61,847 nt of DNA. It comes from Bacteroidales bacterium. GTDB lineage: Bacteria; Bacteroidota; Bacteroidia; Bacteroidales; UBA932. The notes under the pieces are model-generated. The model searched no databases. It saw nothing but the letters and a program-made list of their open reading frames with translations, and was not told where the DNA came from. The position numbers were made by a program, and so were the translations under genes. This document shows, piece after piece, positions 35,474 through 44,562 of this stretch. Each line of letters opens with the position of its first letter. The first letter of the stretch is position 1. The stretch is from positions 1 to 61,847 of the forward strand of contig SUYL01000046.1 of NCBI GenBank assembly GCA_015060445.1, written 5' to 3'.

Positions 35474-35917
35474 ATGAAAATAATCCCTAATGACATATTT
35501 TTTGCCCAGATAGAATCTGAATTGGCTGCCGGCAGGAGTGTATCTTTTAAAGTCAAAGGAAATTCCATGTTCCCTTTTTTGCGTAACGGCAAGGATACCG
35601 TTCATGTATCACCGGTAAAACGGCAACCGGTTGCAGGAGATGTTGTATTGTTCAAATACAAAGGACATCATGTACTCCATAGAATCATTAAAATTGAGGG
35701 AGACATTCATGTTATTCAGGGAGACGGAATTTATGCTTCCCAAGAGTGCTGCGGTAAAGAGGATATTGTAGGGTTGGTTACCCATATTTCCAGAAATGGT
35801 GGAGAACCTTTTTCCGTTGATTCCTTCTGTTGGCGGTTATGTTCCCAATTGTGGAGTATCTTTTCTTTTGCCAGAAGGTATCTGCTTATTTTTTTACGTT
35901 GTCTTTTTGTACAATAG
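35474..35917 (+). CDS. S24/S26 signal-peptidase-like protein, His-type
   Basis: 147 residues from the ATG at 35474 (MKIIPNDIFFAQIE), one base after the kinase stop. The nucleophile serine is in SFKVKGNSMFPFLRNGKD. The second catalytic position reads GHHVLHRIIKIEGD, that is a His before Arg as in the SipW/ER-type peptidases rather than the Lys of ordinary bacterial SPase I. The C-terminus (FSFARRYLLIFLRCLFVQ) is one hydrophobic segment, so it is a C-tail-anchored protein. The last six codons are inside the left arm of a 25-bp inverted repeat. Confidence 0.78.
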   Translation: MKIIPNDIFFAQIESELAAGRSVSFKVKGNSMFPFLRNGKDTVHVSPVKRQPVAGDVVLFKYKGHHVLHRIIKIEGDIHVIQGDGIYASQECCGKEDIVGLVTHISRNGGEPFSVDSFCWRLCSQLWSIFSFARRYLLIFLRCLFVQ

Positions 35918-36020
35918 TCTCATTATAAGTGAGTTAAAAAAACAAGAGTGATGGTAACCCATCACTCTTGTTTTATAAGTTATTAATATTCAGTTTATTG
36001 TACAAAAAGACAACGTAAAA
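35892..36020. repeat. 25-bp perfect inverted repeat between the island and the V-ATPase operon
   Basis: Bases 35892-35916 are the exact reverse complement of 35996-36020. The left arm contains the last codons and two bases of the stop codon of the signal-peptidase-like gene. The right arm ends directly at the stop codon of atpK. The 79 bases between hold a terminator hairpin. Confidence 0.9.
35941..35972. terminator. Bidirectional terminator between the peptidase gene and atpK
   Basis: 14-bp arms AACAAGAGTGATGG (35941-35954) and CCATCACTCTTGTT (35959-35972), with a 4-nt loop and flanking A- and T-runs. Confidence 0.85.
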
Positions 36021-36491
<471 letters not shown>

Positions 36492-36502
36492 TTATAATTC
36501 AG

Positions 36503-38299
36503 TTAGTTATTGTTCTCTTTCTTTAATGGGTTATAAGCCCTTCCGCCACCCTCAAATCCTGCATTCTTGTAGAACTCAATGAAAGTGAGTCGAAGCGGAT
36601 GTACAAATGCTCCAAGGCATGAGAGCAGTAGAACAAATATATGTCCCACTACAAGCATGATTACCATAAGGAGCCAGCCTGCATATGGAATTTCTGCAAG
36701 GTTCATTGCAATGGAATTTACTACAAATCCCAGGATTCCTCCCGACGTTCCCAAACCGAATAGTCGGATATATGAGAGTACGTCTCCAAATACACCTGTA
36801 GAATCGTAAAGCGATGTAACACCTTTGAATAACCTTACAAATGGATTCCTTGCGTCTGAACTGAAGAACAGGATAAGAACAAGTCCGGCCAAGGCAACAT
36901 AATTGATCCATGCAGGATATGTGAAACCTGCTTCCATTGATGCATATGCCAATGTTGCCCAAGCTATCCCTATCATCCAGCCGAAGCCACTGAGTGCAGC
37001 ATTATAATTTTTCTTTATAAGGCAATATACAGCCTGAATACCTCTTGCAAAGATGATTTGGAAAATACCAAACAGGATTGCAAACCAGAACATCTGCATG
37101 TCGTTGAACAGCAAATCTGTAATATTCTGTGGCATAGGTACCAGTTCGTATATCTTTGCTCCGAATACTGTACCGTTAAGGGCGGGCATTATTACAGCAC
37201 CGAGTCCAAGCCATGCTATCAGTTTGCCATAGTTTGCAAATGCCTTTACCTTAAAGTTTACTATGAGTCCGGTGATTATCAGTACAAGTCCGTATCCCAT
37301 ATCTCCCAGACAAAGTCCGAAGAAGAGCATATAGAATGGTGCAAAGAAGACTGTAAGGTCCAATTCGCCATATTTAGGGAGCATGTACAGATCTCCAATA
37401 GGCTCATAAAGTTTTGCAAAGAAATTGTTCTTGAGTTTGATAGGAGGGTTGTCCTCCTCTTTTGCTGCCTCCATAAGGTAATAGACGTTGTTGCTCTCAA
37501 GGAACTCAACAACCTGTTTGTCTATATCTGTAGGGGCAAATGCCTCAAATATTACAATTGTCTCATCTGCCTTTTTCTGTGAAGCCTCACTTGCAAGGTA
37601 TAGGTCAAGGTTCTCAAACAGTTTTTCTTTCTGCTGTTTGAGGTCATCTATGCAGTTGGTCAGTGCAAGGATGTTCCCCTCTGTTGCCTGCGCCAGATCT
37701 TCACATTCCTTTATCTCCTTTTCAAGTATGTCAGCCGAAACGGCAGGGAATGCAGCCTCCTGCAGTTTCATCTTTGGCTTCTCATTTCCCTCCATCAGTA
37801 CTGTAAAGTATGTTTTTCCTTCATACTCATTAAGTACATAGATAGGGTAGAGGTTCTCCCACTCCTTGTCGTATTTCTGGGTAGAAACAGCATAGAAGTA
37901 TGGAGTATATCCAAGAGACTTGAGGTTCTCAAGGTCCTGTTCTGTAAAGGAACCCCAAGGCAAGGCAAGAGCATATTCCCCCTTGAGGGCGAACAGCCTG
38001 TTCTTGAGTGTTTCCTTCTGTGCAACCTGGCTGTTGAAGAATGACAGCAGATTATCCTGTTCAGGTTTTCCTGAAGGTATCTCCACGTTTTTCTTCAAGG
38101 CCTCTTCCTTAATTCTCTTGAGTTGGTTGACCGCGGCATTGTATTGTGCTATCTCTTCAAACTTCTCCATTGAGAATGAGTCAATTGCACGTTTCTGCCT
38201 GGTAACGTCTACAACACCTATTTCCTGGAGATTTTTCAGAAAATCTTCCACCTCCTTGTGGAATACCACAAAAGAGTATTTTGTCATTTTCTTAATCAT
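36503..38299 (-). CDS. atpI: V-type ATP synthase subunit I (stator, membrane)
   Basis: About 598 residues. The N-terminal cytosolic half is a long coiled coil (YNAAVNQLKRIKEEALK, ECEDLAQATEGNILALTNCI). The C-terminal half has about seven membrane segments, with FFAPFYMLFFGLCLGDMGYG at their start and SYIRLFGLGTSGGILGFVVN carrying the arginine of the ion path. I start at the ATG at 38299 (MIKKMTKYSFVVFHKEVE), overlapping the subunit D stop; the longer frame adds MKRRRRT from the acidic tail region of subunit D in another frame. Confidence 0.9.
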   Translation of the reverse strand: MIKKMTKYSFVVFHKEVEDFLKNLQEIGVVDVTRQKRAIDSFSMEKFEEIAQYNAAVNQLKRIKEEALKKNVEIPSGKPEQDNLLSFFNSQVAQKETLKNRLFALKGEYALALPWGSFTEQDLENLKSLGYTPYFYAVSTQKYDKEWENLYPIYVLNEYEGKTYFTVLMEGNEKPKMKLQEAAFPAVSADILEKEIKECEDLAQATEGNILALTNCIDDLKQQKEKLFENLDLYLASEASQKKADETIVIFEAFAPTDIDKQVVEFLESNNVYYLMEAAKEEDNPPIKLKNNFFAKLYEPIGDLYMLPKYGELDLTVFFAPFYMLFFGLCLGDMGYGLVLIITGLIVNFKVKAFANYGKLIAWLGLGAVIMPALNGTVFGAKIYELVPMPQNITDLLFNDMQMFWFAILFGIFQIIFARGIQAVYCLIKKNYNAALSGFGWMIGIAWATLAYASMEAGFTYPAWINYVALAGLVLILFFSSDARNPFVRLFKGVTSLYDSTGVFGDVLSYIRLFGLGTSGGILGFVVNSIAMNLAEIPYAGWLLMVIMLVVGHIFVLLLSCLGAFVHPLRLTFIEFYKNAGFEGGGRAYNPLKKENNN

Positions 38300-38903
38300 T
38301 GTTCTCCTCCTCCTCTTCAATTAAGTGTCGGGTTTTTACTATCTTCTGAGATGCCTTTGAAAGATTTTCCTCATCTTCCATGTATCTCTTTATTTTCCTG
38401 ATTGCCTCCTGATAACCTGGAATCTGTACCTTTTCATATAGATTCACCTTCTGGGTGGTCTTTTTACGGGTGAAGTCGAGTATCCTCATCTTCTCCCTGT
38501 AAATTTCAGATTCAATTCCAATCTGGGCAAGTTGCTGTAGAATGTCAACTCCGTCTGAATACCATAGCGGTCTCTTGAAGATGTCAAATTCGTTTACGGT
38601 ATATTTCACCTCCACAAGGGCAGGGGTCTTTACACCGGCTACTTTCTCAATCTTAAGAACTACATCATCTACTTTTATCAGACCTGGAGTAAATTCATTC
38701 CACAATGCTGCCAGATACTCATAGGCTTTTAGTGAGGCATCAAGTTTTTCCATAAGTTCATCACTGGTTGCTTTGGCACGCTTTACCTCAAGCCTGAGGG
38801 CGCTCTCCTTGTTCTTGAGGGTAGGGAGGGCGTTCTTCCTTATCTTGAGTTGCTTGTTCAACTCATTCAGTGATGTCTTGTTATATTGGAATTTGATTGC
38901 CAT
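38292..38903 (-). CDS. atpD: V-type ATP synthase subunit D (central stalk)
   Basis: 203 residues. Mostly alpha-helical, with the two ends forming the antiparallel coiled coil that turns inside the A3B3 head (KTSLNELNKQLKIRKNALPT at the start; RKTTQKVNLYEKVQIPGYQE near the end). It lies 4 bases after subunit B and overlaps the start of subunit I. The C-terminal acidic tail (EEEEENND) is unremarkable. Confidence 0.9.
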   Translation of the reverse strand: MAIKFQYNKTSLNELNKQLKIRKNALPTLKNKESALRLEVKRAKATSDELMEKLDASLKAYEYLAALWNEFTPGLIKVDDVVLKIEKVAGVKTPALVEVKYTVNEFDIFKRPLWYSDGVDILQQLAQIGIESEIYREKMRILDFTRKKTTQKVNLYEKVQIPGYQEAIRKIKRYMEDEENLSKASQKIVKTRHLIEEEEENND

Positions 38904-38906
38904 ACG

Positions 38907-40229
38907 TTAGTTGCCTTTCCAGTATTTGTCAACAAGGTTCTGTTTGATACCCAACTCTTCCGGTTTGAAATATTTGCCGAACAAGTCCCATGCGGTATCA
39001 AGCATCTGGTCAATTTTAATGTTTACATCAATAGCCAAAAGTTTGTTTGAGTAGTCTTTTGCATAGTCGAGACAACGCAAATCGTAGTCACTCAAATCAA
39101 AACCGTTCTCCAGTTTGGTCTTGGCATTTGCAGCATCGGCATACAGACGTACACCTGTATTCATAACCTGGCCGTGGTCTTCTCTTGTCTGCTTCCCGAT
39201 AACCAACTGTTTCAGACGTGACAGTGAACGGAATGGGTCAATGATAACCTTTCCTGTGTCGGTATCGGTCCTGAGGAACAACTGTCCTTCAGTGATATAA
39301 CCTGTGTTGTCCGGAATTGCGTGGGTAATGTCACCGTCGTTCAGAGTGGTTACTGCAATGATGGTTATTGAACCGCCGTCGGGAAGCTGTACTGCCTTCT
39401 CGTAGATCTTTGCAAGGTCTGAGTAAAGTGAACCCGGCATTGAGTCCTTTGAAGGGATCTGGTCCATACGGTTACTTACAATTGAAAGGGCATCCGCATA
39501 AAGGGTCATGTCTGTAAGAAGTACAAGAACCTTCTCGTTTTTGTCAACTGCAAAATACTCTGCTGCTGTAAGTGCCATGTCAGGAATAAGAAGACGCTCT
39601 ACTGGAGGCTGCTCGGTAGTATTTACAAAACTGATGATCTTGTTCAATGCACCTGCGTTCTCAAACATCTGCTTGAAGTAGAGGTAGTCATCATTTGTAA
39701 GTCCCATTCCTCCAAGGATGATCTTGTCTACATCTGCTCTAAGTGCCACATTAGCCATTACCTGGTTATAAGGCTGGTCTGCGTTGGCAAAGAACGGAAT
39801 TTTCTGGCCCGACACAAGGGTGTTGTTAAGGTCAATACCTGCAATTCCTGTAGGGATAAGTTGTGATGGCTGTTTTCTTCTGTATGGGTTTACTGAAGGT
39901 CCGCCAATGAACCTTTTCTCACCCTCTACTTTAGGGCCATTGTCAATAGGTTCACCGTAGGCGTTGAAGAAACGGCCAGCAAGATCCTCACTTACATTAA
40001 GTGAAGGTGCTTCACCAAAAAATATCACCTCAGAGTCTGTAGGGATACCCTCTGTGCCTGAGAAAACCTGCAATGTAACCAGGTCTCCCTTAATTTTTAC
40101 AACTTGAGCCAACCTGCCGTCCACGGTAGCCAACTCATCGTTGGATACACCCTGTGCCTTAAGTGCAACGGTAGCCTTGGTAATGGCCTCCAATTGGGTG
40201 TATATTCTTTGAAATGCTTTAGTTGTCAT
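38907..40229 (-). CDS. atpB: V-type ATP synthase subunit B
   Basis: 440 residues, the non-catalytic nucleotide-binding subunit. ERFIGGPSVNPYRRKQPSQL-like sequence and GQKIPFFANADQPYNQVMAN replace the Walker A of subunit A, as expected. Later parts include LADMTLYADALSIVSN-type and MPGSLYSDLAKIYEKA. It overlaps subunit A by 11 bases, which argues for translational coupling in the operon. Confidence 0.93.
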   Translation of the reverse strand: MTTKAFQRIYTQLEAITKATVALKAQGVSNDELATVDGRLAQVVKIKGDLVTLQVFSGTEGIPTDSEVIFFGEAPSLNVSEDLAGRFFNAYGEPIDNGPKVEGEKRFIGGPSVNPYRRKQPSQLIPTGIAGIDLNNTLVSGQKIPFFANADQPYNQVMANVALRADVDKIILGGMGLTNDDYLYFKQMFENAGALNKIISFVNTTEQPPVERLLIPDMALTAAEYFAVDKNEKVLVLLTDMTLYADALSIVSNRMDQIPSKDSMPGSLYSDLAKIYEKAVQLPDGGSITIIAVTTLNDGDITHAIPDNTGYITEGQLFLRTDTDTGKVIIDPFRSLSRLKQLVIGKQTREDHGQVMNTGVRLYADAANAKTKLENGFDLSDYDLRCLDYAKDYSNKLLAIDVNIKIDQMLDTAWDLFGKYFKPEELGIKQNLVDKYWKGN

Positions 40230-41970
40230 GGTTGATCACTTTATTTAGTTGCTCAAGATATTTCTCAAAATCTGCGCTCTTGTACTGTGCATAGTTCATC
40301 TGGCGCATTATGTTAATTATATTCTTATAGTATGCGCTGCACTCCTCAAATGTCTCAAAATCTACAGGAGCATCACATACCTCAAGTACTTTGTTTAGCA
40401 TGAACTCCTGACGGTCCATTGGGGTAGAACAGTCAATGCTGTCAAATGCATCCTGCTGGAGGATAATGAAGTCTATAAGTTCGCTCTTCCAGTATCTGTT
40501 GTGGTACTCCATAGGAACTCCGTCATCACCAAGGATGTTGATCTGCTCATAAGCCTCTTTACCCCTGAGGATGTAGTTCTTTGCCTTGTTCACTTTCTCA
40601 ACCCACTGAGGGTCAACCTTTGCATTAAGGTATTCAGCAATCTCGGGATACTCAAGATATTTCGAGTATGAATCAATAGGGTCAACAGCAGGGTATCTCT
40701 TGCGGTCCGCACGGCTCTGATTAAGTGCGTAGAAACATCTTGCAGCCTTCTTTGTTGATTCAGTTACAGGCTCCTTAAGGTTACCGCCGGCAGGTGATAC
40801 AGTACCTATAAATGTTACAGAACCTGTTTCACCGTTGTTGAGTTTTACAATACCTGCCCTTGCGTAGAAGTTTGAGATGATTGCAGGAAGGTCAACAGGG
40901 AATGCATCTGCACCAGGCAACTCCTCCATACGGTTACTCATCTCACGGAGAGCCTGAGCCCAACGTGAAGTTGAGTCTGCAAGAAGAAGCACCTTCAGTC
41001 CCATTGCCCTGTAATACTCACCAATTGTCATTGCTGTATATACAGAAGCCTCACGTGCCGCAACCGGCATGTTTGAAGTATTACAGATAATGGTTGTACG
41101 CTCACTCAATTTTCTTCCTGTTCTGGCGTCTATAAGTTCAGGGAACTCAGCAAAGATCTCCACAACCTCATTGGCACGCTCACCGCAGGCAGCCATAATG
41201 ATTACATCAGCCTCTCCCTGTTTTGCAATTGCATGCTGGAGCACTGTCTTACCGCAACCGAAAGGTCCAGGGATGAATCCTGTACCTCCTTCAGCCATAG
41301 GGTTAAGTGTATCAATACACCTTACACCTGTCTCCATAATTTTATATGGCCTTGGTTTCTCTTTGTATCCTCCAATGGCAACCTTTACCGGCCATTTCTG
41401 TACCATTGTCACATTGTGGTCTTCACCATCTGCATCAGTTACAACTGCAATTGTATCAGATGCCTTGTAGTTTCCAGCACTTACAATTGATTTTACTGTA
41501 TAGTCACCCTTGAATCCGAAAGGAACCATAATTTTGTGAGGCAGCCATCCTTCTTTCACCTCACCAAGCCAGTCTGCTGCAATTACCTTGTCTCCAACTT
41601 TTGCAATTGGTGTGAATTCCCATTCCTTCTCCAAATCAATAGGGGAGGTGTACTCTCCTCTCTGCAGGAACACTCCTGTCATTGTAGCCAGGTTGTTCTG
41701 CAAGCCGTCATAGTTGCTGGAAAGAAGACCGGGACCCAGTGTAGCCTCGAGCATAAAGCCCATAAACTCCACATCATTTCCTTTCCTAACACCACGAGTG
41801 CTCTCATAAACCTGAACGGATGCCATTTTTCCGTTCACCTTTATGACCTCTGCCATCAGCCTGGTGTCACCAAGTTTGATGTAGCATATTTCATTTTGTG
41901 CAACAGGACCATTTACCTCTACTGTCACCAGGTTGGCAATGATACCTGTAACTTTTCCTGTGGTACTCAT
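40219..41970 (-). CDS. atpA: V-type ATP synthase subunit A (catalytic)
   Basis: 583 residues. The P-loop is GPFGCGKTVLQHAIAKQ, where the usual GSGKT reads GCGKT. The catalytic-site glutamate lies in ACGERANEVVEIF, and LLADSTSRWAQALREMSNR is the family signature. With subunit B it makes the A3B3 head. Starts 16 bases after the DUF2764 gene. The operon E-DUF2764-A-B-D-I-K runs 43214 to 36021. Confidence 0.95.
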   Translation of the reverse strand: MSTTGKVTGIIANLVTVEVNGPVAQNEICYIKLGDTRLMAEVIKVNGKMASVQVYESTRGVRKGNDVEFMGFMLEATLGPGLLSSNYDGLQNNLATMTGVFLQRGEYTSPIDLEKEWEFTPIAKVGDKVIAADWLGEVKEGWLPHKIMVPFGFKGDYTVKSIVSAGNYKASDTIAVVTDADGEDHNVTMVQKWPVKVAIGGYKEKPRPYKIMETGVRCIDTLNPMAEGGTGFIPGPFGCGKTVLQHAIAKQGEADVIIMAACGERANEVVEIFAEFPELIDARTGRKLSERTTIICNTSNMPVAAREASVYTAMTIGEYYRAMGLKVLLLADSTSRWAQALREMSNRMEELPGADAFPVDLPAIISNFYARAGIVKLNNGETGSVTFIGTVSPAGGNLKEPVTESTKKAARCFYALNQSRADRKRYPAVDPIDSYSKYLEYPEIAEYLNAKVDPQWVEKVNKAKNYILRGKEAYEQINILGDDGVPMEYHNRYWKSELIDFIILQQDAFDSIDCSTPMDRQEFMLNKVLEVCDAPVDFETFEECSAYYKNIINIMRQMNYAQYKSADFEKYLEQLNKVINHDN

Positions 41971-41985
41971 AAATATTTATACTGT

Positions 41986-42591
41986 TTAAAATTTTTCTAC
42001 TCCTTTGAAGGTTCCCCTCACTTCATCTACCAGCCTGCGGAACATCTCTTCACCCATCTGCCGGTCGAGTTTGTTCCATCTGTCAATCAGTTTGCCTTTT
42101 GCAAGGAATGCAAGGATGACATCCATATTGAAAGTGCCGTATGGGTTCATATCTGTAATGTAGTCCCATTTGAATTTGTCGAGCAACTGTTCCTTTTCAA
42201 GAATATTCCTGTTCTCAAATATTGTCTGCAATCTCTGCAACTGCTCCTCATTCAAATCGAGTACTGCATTATTGTTCACCTGAATCTTGTATTTTGCACC
42301 GTCCCTCTCCATTTTACCTGCCACAAAATCAACTTTGCGGTTTCTGATTTCCAGGTCAAGGGCAAAGTATTGCCTTATGAATGCATTTCTGCTGTTCATG
42401 GCAGCCCTGTAGAAGTGGGGATTCAGATTCTCCTCATTTGTCCCAAAGTCAAACCACTCTATCAGGCGGCGGTCTTTTTCATCGCTGCTCCAATAGATGG
42501 ATTCCCTCACTGAATCGTATGAGAATCCCTTGTTGTCTGCATTAAGAACAAGTTCAGGAAGTCCTGCAATAATGTAATGATAATTTCCCAT
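41986..42591 (-). CDS. DUF2764 protein of the V-type ATPase operon
   Basis: 201 residues of helical sequence, starting MGNYHYIIAGLPELVLNAD, with FDFGTNEENLNPHFYRAAMN and RNAFIRQYFALDLEIRNRKV. It occupies the place where subunit C is found in other V-type operons (between E and A), and family members are known mainly from V-ATPase operons of this phylum. A role as a subunit-C stand-in, linking stator and rotor parts, is inference. Gap to subunit E is 14 bases. Confidence 0.8.
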   Translation of the reverse strand: MGNYHYIIAGLPELVLNADNKGFSYDSVRESIYWSSDEKDRRLIEWFDFGTNEENLNPHFYRAAMNSRNAFIRQYFALDLEIRNRKVDFVAGKMERDGAKYKIQVNNNAVLDLNEEQLQRLQTIFENRNILEKEQLLDKFKWDYITDMNPYGTFNMDVILAFLAKGKLIDRWNKLDRQMGEEMFRRLVDEVRGTFKGVEKF

Positions 42592-42605
42592 TATCTTTTT
42601 CAGGT

Positions 42606-43214
42606 TTAGTCAAAAAGGAGAGTTCTGGTTTTAGGTCTCAGATACTCGGAAATGATGTTCTCAAAATCCTTGTCTGTAAAACTCAACATATAACCTTCAC
42701 CCTTAGGGGCAATCTTGAATCCTCCCTGGATATTTTTGCTGAACTGTACGTCAACACCTGCAGAGCAGATTTTAGCAAGGCTCTCCTGGGCAAATTTGTC
42801 AAGTTCATCTTTTTTTGCGGCTGGGAGGATAACCTCAAGTGCAACAGAATCTGTATTTGAAGGGTTGAAGGCAGCAACAATTGCCTTAACAATCTCTTTA
42901 AGGAACTCAGTTTCTGATACTGCACCCTTTACTGGAGCAAGTGTTCTGGTTACAATGGCATTCTCAATCTGCTGTTTTACTGCTGTAAATGTCTGTGCAG
43001 AAGCCATCTTTACATCATTCTCGGTTTTGGATTTTAGTTCAGCAGCCTCGGCCTGTGCTTTTGCCAGAATTTCCTGAGCCTGTTCCTTTGCTTGTGCAAT
43101 GATCTGTGCAGCCTCATTTTTTGCATTTGCCTTCAACTGCTCAGCCTCCTGCTTTCCTTTTGACAGCCCCTCATTGTAGAGTTTGTCTGTCAATTCTTGC
43201 AACTTGTTTTGCAT
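42606..43214 (-). CDS. atpE: V-type ATP synthase subunit E (peripheral stalk)
   Basis: 202 residues. The first ~85 residues are a long charged coiled coil (KLYNEGLSKGKQEAEQLKAN, KNEAAQIIAQAKEQAQEILA), followed by a globular C-terminal domain. This is the normal shape of subunit E. It is the first gene of the V-ATPase operon, with a -7 box TAACTTTG upstream. Confidence 0.88.
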   Translation of the reverse strand: MQNKLQELTDKLYNEGLSKGKQEAEQLKANAKNEAAQIIAQAKEQAQEILAKAQAEAAELKSKTENDVKMASAQTFTAVKQQIENAIVTRTLAPVKGAVSETEFLKEIVKAIVAAFNPSNTDSVALEVILPAAKKDELDKFAQESLAKICSAGVDVQFSKNIQGGFKIAPKGEGYMLSFTDKDFENIISEYLRPKTRTLLFD

Positions 43215-43253
43215 ATATATATTCTCCTATTAATTTTTAAGAAAAATGACTAC

Positions 43254-43261
43254 CAAAGTTA
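43254..43261 (-). promoter_or_regulatory. -7 box of the V-type ATPase operon
   Basis: TAACTTTG on the minus strand, 39 nt before the subunit E ATG at 43214. No clear -33 box is seen. Confidence 0.55.
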
Positions 43262-43325
43262 TGCAATTTTATCCAAAATCCGCCCTTTCAGTTAAATTAT
43301 TTATGTTTATTTTCAATTATTTTTA

Positions 43326-43353
43326 TCCCGACAAACTATTGTACCTGTCGGGA
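43326..43353. repeat. Inverted pair of the TGTCGGGA motif
   Basis: TCCCGACA (43326-43333) and TGTCGGGA (43346-43353) form an 8-bp stem with a 12-nt loop in the intergenic space. Both arms are copies of the heptamer GTCGGGA that is over-represented in the window. Confidence 0.8.
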
Positions 43354-43360
43354 ATAAAAA

Positions 43361-43384
43361 AAACCGGGCCTTTCGACCCGGTTT
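43361..43384 (-). terminator. Terminator of the methylmalonyl-CoA decarboxylase operon
   Basis: AAACCGGG (43361-43368) and CCCGGTTT (43377-43384) form an 8-bp stem, with an A-run on the plus strand that gives a U-tract for minus-strand transcription. It lies 25 bases after the beta-subunit stop. Confidence 0.85.
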
Positions 43385-43408
43385 CTATAGAAATATGTTG
43401 GTTTCCAA

Positions 43409-44560
43409 TTATGCAAGGAATGCAAGAAGGATACCTGCAGCAACTGCACTGCCGATAACACCTGCAACGTTAGGACCCATAGCATGCATCAACAGGAAGT
43501 TTGATTTGTCAAACTCCTGACCTACATTGTTTGATACACGTGCTGCATCAGGAACTGCAGAAACACCTGCGTTACCGATAAGTGGGTTGATCTTGTTGCC
43601 CTCTTTGAGGAACAGGTTGAAGAACTTCACGAACAATACACCGGCAAATGTAGCAATTACAAATGAGAATGCACCAAGGATGAAGATCTTAACTGAACTC
43701 CACTGAAGGAATTTGTCTGCCTGAGTTGAAGCTCCTACAGTAATACCGATAAGGATTGTTACAACATCAATTAGCGGACCGCTTGCAGTTGTAGCAAGGC
43801 GTTTGGTTACGCCAGACTCCTTAATGAGGTTACCGAAGAACAACATACCCAAGAGTGGAATACCTGAAGGTACAATGAATGCTGTAAGCAAGAAACCTAC
43901 AATTGGGAACAGACGTTTCTCGGTTGGAGTAACAGCCCTTGGAGGTTTCATCTTAATAAGTCTCTCTTTCTCAGTTGTAAGCAACTTCATGATAGGAGGC
44001 TGGATAACTGGTACAAGAGCCATATAAGAGTATGCAGATACCGCAATTGCACCCATCAAATCTGGAGCAAGTCTACCTGAAAGGAAGATTGCTGTAGGAC
44101 CGTCAGCACCACCAATGATACCTATTGCACCTGCCTCTGTAGGACTGAAGCCCAAAGCAAGAGCAACAATGTATGCACCAAAGATACCGAACTGTGCAGC
44201 AGCACCAATAAGCATAAGTTTAGGATTTGAAATCAATGCCGAGAAATCTGTCATTGCTCCAATTCCCAAGAAAATCAACGGTGGATACCAACCCTGGCTA
44301 ACACCTCCATAAAGGATGTTTAGTACAGAGTTCTGTTCATAAACACCTACCTGTAGTCCTGGAAACAAAGGAATGTTTCCAATAAGGATACCAAAGCCAA
44401 TAGGGATAAGAAGCATAGGCTCCCAATCCCTTGTGATGGCAAGGTATATGAAAACCAATCCTATTAATATCATAAGGAGATGGCCAAGTGTTACATTGGC
44501 AAATCCTGTGTACATAAAGAACTGGCCCAAGTTGTCTAATATACTAGCTTCGTAAACCAT
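43409..44560 (-). CDS. mmdB: Na+-pumping decarboxylase beta subunit
   Basis: The membrane subunit that decarboxylates carboxybiotin and exports Na+. 383 residues with about 9 or more helices. The sodium-path aspartate is in IGIIGGADGPTAIFLSGRL, and NAGVSAVPDAARVSN is the second re-entrant conserved region. Given the adjacent epimerase and the alpha subunit type, methylmalonyl-CoA is the likely substrate, although oxaloacetate or glutaconyl-CoA enzymes share this subunit. It lies 2 bases after the biotin carrier gene. Confidence 0.92.
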   Translation of the reverse strand: MVYEASILDNLGQFFMYTGFANVTLGHLLMILIGLVFIYLAITRDWEPMLLIPIGFGILIGNIPLFPGLQVGVYEQNSVLNILYGGVSQGWYPPLIFLGIGAMTDFSALISNPKLMLIGAAAQFGIFGAYIVALALGFSPTEAGAIGIIGGADGPTAIFLSGRLAPDLMGAIAVSAYSYMALVPVIQPPIMKLLTTEKERLIKMKPPRAVTPTEKRLFPIVGFLLTAFIVPSGIPLLGMLFFGNLIKESGVTKRLATTASGPLIDVVTILIGITVGASTQADKFLQWSSVKIFILGAFSFVIATFAGVLFVKFFNLFLKEGNKINPLIGNAGVSAVPDAARVSNNVGQEFDKSNFLLMHAMGPNVAGVIGSAVAAGILLAFLA

Positions 44561-44562
44561 AA

